8,153 nucleotides of DNA, taken from a bacterium. GTDB lineage: Bacteria > Zixibacteria > MSB-5A5 > GN15 > FEB-12. The stretch is from assembly GCA_030668045.1 (NCBI GenBank), contig DAOUUR010000078.1, positions 1 through 8,153 on the forward strand. The letters run 5' to 3'. A model generated the notes under the pieces. The model was not told the origin of the DNA. It ran no database searches and was given only the letters and a program-made list of their open reading frames with translations. This document shows positions 5,822-8,153 of this stretch, piece by piece; the first letter of the stretch is position 1; each line of letters begins with the position of its first letter. The position numbers were made by a program, and so were the translations under genes.

Positions 5822-6860
5822 ACAGCTTGATTTGAAAGCTGGTGACAGGATACTGATAAGTAGGACTGATCGACTGGGCGACCTGATTCTGGCGTTGCCT
5901 CTTGTAGAAACGATCAAGATGCGTTACCCAGACTGCCAGGTCGATGTGCTGGCGTCGTTGTACGCATCACCGATTTTGGAGAACAACGACAGGATTGACA
6001 ATATTGTTCGCGTTCTTAACGCGCAACTGGTCAGCAACAAACGGTATCGCAAAGAAGTGCTCAACGGCATCGCTCAGCAGGAGTACAAAGTTGTCGTTGT
6101 CCTGTATCCGGACCGGCAGATATCACGACTGTTTTACAAGGCCGGTATTCCCAACCGTGTCGGTACGGCGGGCAGGTTTCATTCGGTCTTTTTCAATCAC
6201 CATGTTTTTCATAGCCGTCGATCAAATAAGAAGCATGAGTCGGAGTATAACCTCGATTTCCTGGAGTTTTTCCGTGATGGTGATACGGTGAAAACGTCTA
6301 CCGTCTATCCCACCGAGAAAGAAAAGCGTAATGCCAGGCGCATTCTCGGTGATCTTAATGTCGGCGAGCGCTTTGTTGTTCTGCATCCCGGTTCGGGCGG
6401 ATCAGCCGAACCCTGGCCGCTGGAGCATTTTATTACACTCTATGAAGGTTTGGCAAAACAAGGTTACGAAGTGGTCATCACCGGTTCTGAGGACGAAGGT
6501 CGAGACATTGCGGCTGCCTCTGAGCGCCAGAATATCGCGGTAAAGACGATCACCGGCGAAACCGATCTTCGTACCTTAGTGGCAATTCTCTCGCTGTCCA
6601 GTGTTGTGGTGGCAAATTCGACTGGTCCGCTTCACCTGGCCGCTGCAGTTGGCACCGGCGTTGTTGGGTTGTATCCGGGAAAGCAGGTCATGTCTCCGGT
6701 ACGATGGGGCCCGATGGGTTGCGATGATCGTATCATTTTGCCGACGGTGGTAGGCTGCACCTGTCCACCGGGGGAATGTCGTTGTATGGAGACAATTGCG
6801 GTTGATCGTGTAATGGATGAGGTCGTGTCACTGTTTGGCAGTGTTTCAAGTAGCGATTAG
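5814..6860 (+). CDS. Glycosyltransferase family 9 (heptosyltransferase-like), second copy with NSTG donor site
   Basis: A 348-residue GT-B transferase, expected to act on the LPS core like the first GT9 gene but clearly divergent from it. The N-terminal fold reads DRILISRTDRLGDLILALP, with Asp23 at the position of the conserved acid. The linker to the donor half is FVVLHPGSGGSAEPWP, and the donor site VVVANSTGPLHLAAAVG carries Ser269 where many heptosyltransferases have Asp (NDTG), while His274 is kept. Near the end is a Cys cluster, C315-x-C317-x4-C322-x-C324, resembling the Cys-bearing tails of some GT9 proteins; it might bind metal or form disulphides. ATG 5814 overlaps the GT2 gene by eight bases. 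Its stop is five bases before rel. The family is certain; whether the sugar is heptose, Kdo-linked or other is not. Confidence 0.9.
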   Translation: MGKQLDLKAGDRILISRTDRLGDLILALPLVETIKMRYPDCQVDVLASLYASPILENNDRIDNIVRVLNAQLVSNKRYRKEVLNGIAQQEYKVVVVLYPDRQISRLFYKAGIPNRVGTAGRFHSVFFNHHVFHSRRSNKKHESEYNLDFLEFFRDGDTVKTSTVYPTEKEKRNARRILGDLNVGERFVVLHPGSGGSAEPWPLEHFITLYEGLAKQGYEVVITGSEDEGRDIAAASERQNIAVKTITGETDLRTLVAILSLSSVVVANSTGPLHLAAAVGTGVVGLYPGKQVMSPVRWGPMGCDDRIILPTVVGCTCPPGECRCMETIAVDRVMDEVVSLFGSVSSSD

Positions 6861-6865
6861 GGCCA

Positions 6866-8153
6866 ATGAATCTTGCTGAGTTTATCATACGGATTGAGTC
6901 GTTCAATGCGAACGTAAACATCCCCCTGATTCGGAAAGCGTATGAGTTCTCTGACAATGCTCATCAGGGACAGAAGCGTCAGTCGGGTGAGCCGTATGTT
7001 GAACATTGTCTGGAAGTGGCATTCATTCTTGCCGAGCAGCATCTTGACTCCGCCACCATTGCGGCGGGACTGGTGCATGACATCGTAGAAGATACCGAGG
7101 TCGGGCTTGAGGAATTGAGACGCGACTTTGGTGATGAGGTGGCCGAGCTGGTCGATGGAGTGACCAAGATCGGAATGGTTCATTTTTCGTCGCGTGAAGA
7201 ACAGCAGGTCGAATATTTTCGCAAGATGCTTTTGTCGATGGCACAAGACATTCGTGTCATTCTCATCAAGCTGGCCGACCGTCTTCATAATATGCGGACG
7301 CTGGAACATTTGCCGCCGGAGCGACGGAAAAGGATCGCACAGGAAACGCGCGATGTTTACTGTCCGCTGGCTCATCGTTTTGGAATGGCCCGGACTAAGG
7401 TCGAGTTGGAAGACCTCTCGCTGAAATATCTCGAGCCGGAAGTCTTTTTCGATATTGCTGAACGGATCAAAGAGCGCAGGGATGAGCGCGAGGCCTACAT
7501 TGATGAAGTCGTGGGGCCAATCAAGGAAGCTCTGGCGGAGGATGGTATCGCCGCGACTGTTTATGGTCGGGCTAAGCATCTTGACTCGATACATCGGAAG
7601 ATGCAGGTGCGCGGCGTTCCGTTTGAGCAGATTTATGACCTCTTTGCGATTCGTGTAATCGTCAACACAGAGCGCGAGTGTTATCACGCTCTCGGAATTC
7701 TACATGCTATGTGGAAACCGGTGGCCGACCGTTTTCATGATTATATGGCCAACCCAAAACCAAACGGTTATCGTTCTCTACACACAACGGTCTTTGGTCC
7801 GCAAACTCGTTCGGTAGAGATTCAGATTCGGACTCATCAGATGCACCATGTTGCCGAAAACGGTATCGCTGCCCACTGGCTCTACAAAGAGGGGCGCCAA
7901 CAGATGAGTCGCTCGGATCGGCAGATGGTCTGGTTGCGGGATGTTCTGGAATGGCAACGCGACATGACGAACCCTTCCGAATTTCTTGAGTATCTTCGGA
8001 TCGACCTTTTCTCCGAGGATATTTTTGTATTCACGCCCGAGGGGAGACTCATTCATCTTCCCAAAGGAGCGGGGCCGCTGGATTTCGCTTTTCAAATTCA
8101 TACCGAAGTTGGGATTCATTGTGCCGGTGCCAAGATCAATAGTCGGCTGCAAC
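6866..8153 (+). CDS. rel: Bifunctional (p)ppGpp synthetase/hydrolase, Rel/SpoT family, 3' end cut by window
   Basis: Makes and degrades the alarmone (p)ppGpp in the cytoplasm. The 429 visible residues keep the register of Streptococcus Rel minus six residues. Hydrolase HD domain: metal ligands His47, His71-Asp72 and Asp138, with Glu75-Asp76 in HDIVEDT, so hydrolysis should be active. Synthetase domain: Arg235 in GRAKH, Asp258 in IYDLFAIRVIV, KPNGYRSLHTTV with Tyr302, and Glu318 in VEIQIRT, so synthesis should be active too. The segment that is RxKD in bifunctional Rel/SpoT and ExDD in monofunctional RelA reads RFHD (289-292). The TGS domain starts at EDIFVFTPEGRLIHLP. The rest of TGS and the ACT region, about 290-320 residues in full-length homologues, lies outside. 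ATG 6866 gives the standard N-terminus; AGGG (6859-6862) is only three bases upstream, so the ribosome site is poor. It starts five bases after the GT9 stop with no visible promoter or terminator between, suggesting co-transcription. Confidence 0.95.
   Translation, partial: MNLAEFIIRIESFNANVNIPLIRKAYEFSDNAHQGQKRQSGEPYVEHCLEVAFILAEQHLDSATIAAGLVHDIVEDTEVGLEELRRDFGDEVAELVDGVTKIGMVHFSSREEQQVEYFRKMLLSMAQDIRVILIKLADRLHNMRTLEHLPPERRKRIAQETRDVYCPLAHRFGMARTKVELEDLSLKYLEPEVFFDIAERIKERRDEREAYIDEVVGPIKEALAEDGIAATVYGRAKHLDSIHRKMQVRGVPFEQIYDLFAIRVIVNTERECYHALGILHAMWKPVADRFHDYMANPKPNGYRSLHTTVFGPQTRSVEIQIRTHQMHHVAENGIAAHWLYKEGRQQMSRSDRQMVWLRDVLEWQRDMTNPSEFLEYLRIDLFSEDIFVFTPEGRLIHLPKGAGPLDFAFQIHTEVGIHCAGAKINSRLQ

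Noticed and set aside
6857..7687. 276-codon open frame on the minus strand opposite rel
   Set aside because: It lies fully opposite the conserved HD and synthetase domains of rel, its translation resembles no family I recognise, and long antisense frames are common opposite coding DNA.
1..8153. A defence, phage, mobile or other novel multi-gene system
   Set aside because: Every sizeable reading frame that is not a shadow is a recognisable housekeeping or envelope family except the lipoprotein; no transposase, integrase, CRISPR repeat or inverted-repeat boundary is visible.

Overview
The window reads as ordinary chromosomal DNA from a Gram-negative (diderm) bacterium, with mid-range GC by eye. 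The evidence is a lipid A-type ABC exporter, three glycosyltransferases of the LPS-core type, and a lipoprotein whose signal sequence fits outer-membrane sorting. All genes lie on the + strand and are closely packed, and two of the seven genes with a visible start (the site-2 protease and the ABC exporter) use GTG. The long exporter, the lipoprotein with DUF4292/LolB-like character and the GT9 variants suggest a deep-branching lineage, possibly of the FCB group or a candidate phylum such as Zixibacteria. That placement is a guess from gene content and no marker in the window fixes it.

Layout. Bases 2-490 are the 3' part of a 3-methyladenine DNA glycosylase gene (mpg). A 142-base gap follows. 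It holds a small hairpin over the mpg stop codon, a tandem palindrome ending in a T-run (likely terminator), and a weak promoter-like pair. Next comes a two-gene unit: a compact site-2 (M50) membrane metalloprotease (633-1253) and, two bases later, a 225-residue lipoprotein (1256-1933). An 80-base gap carries the best promoter candidate in the window. It leads a tightly coupled cluster: MsbA-like ABC exporter (2014-3909), GT9 glycosyltransferase (3906-5054), GT2 glycosyltransferase (5054-5821) and a second GT9 glycosyltransferase (5814-6860). These overlap by 4, 1 and 8 bases. Five bases further, a Rel/SpoT (p)ppGpp synthetase/hydrolase gene begins at 6866 and runs off the window inside its TGS domain.

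How the genes work together. The central block looks like a lipid A-core module: cytoplasmic transferases add sugars to the lipid-linked core, and the exporter flips the product across the inner membrane. The protease and lipoprotein just upstream are also envelope proteins. Placing rel directly behind this block would tie stringent-response enzyme expression to envelope synthesis if the genes share a transcript. No gap exceeds 300 bases, and I see no tRNA, rRNA, CRISPR array or mobile element. I did not find a clearly novel system. The most notable points are a changed residue in the Rel synthetase specificity motif (RFHD rather than RxKD or ExDD), two divergent GT9 active-site variants in one operon, a long external loop in the exporter, and the structured gap between mpg and the protease.
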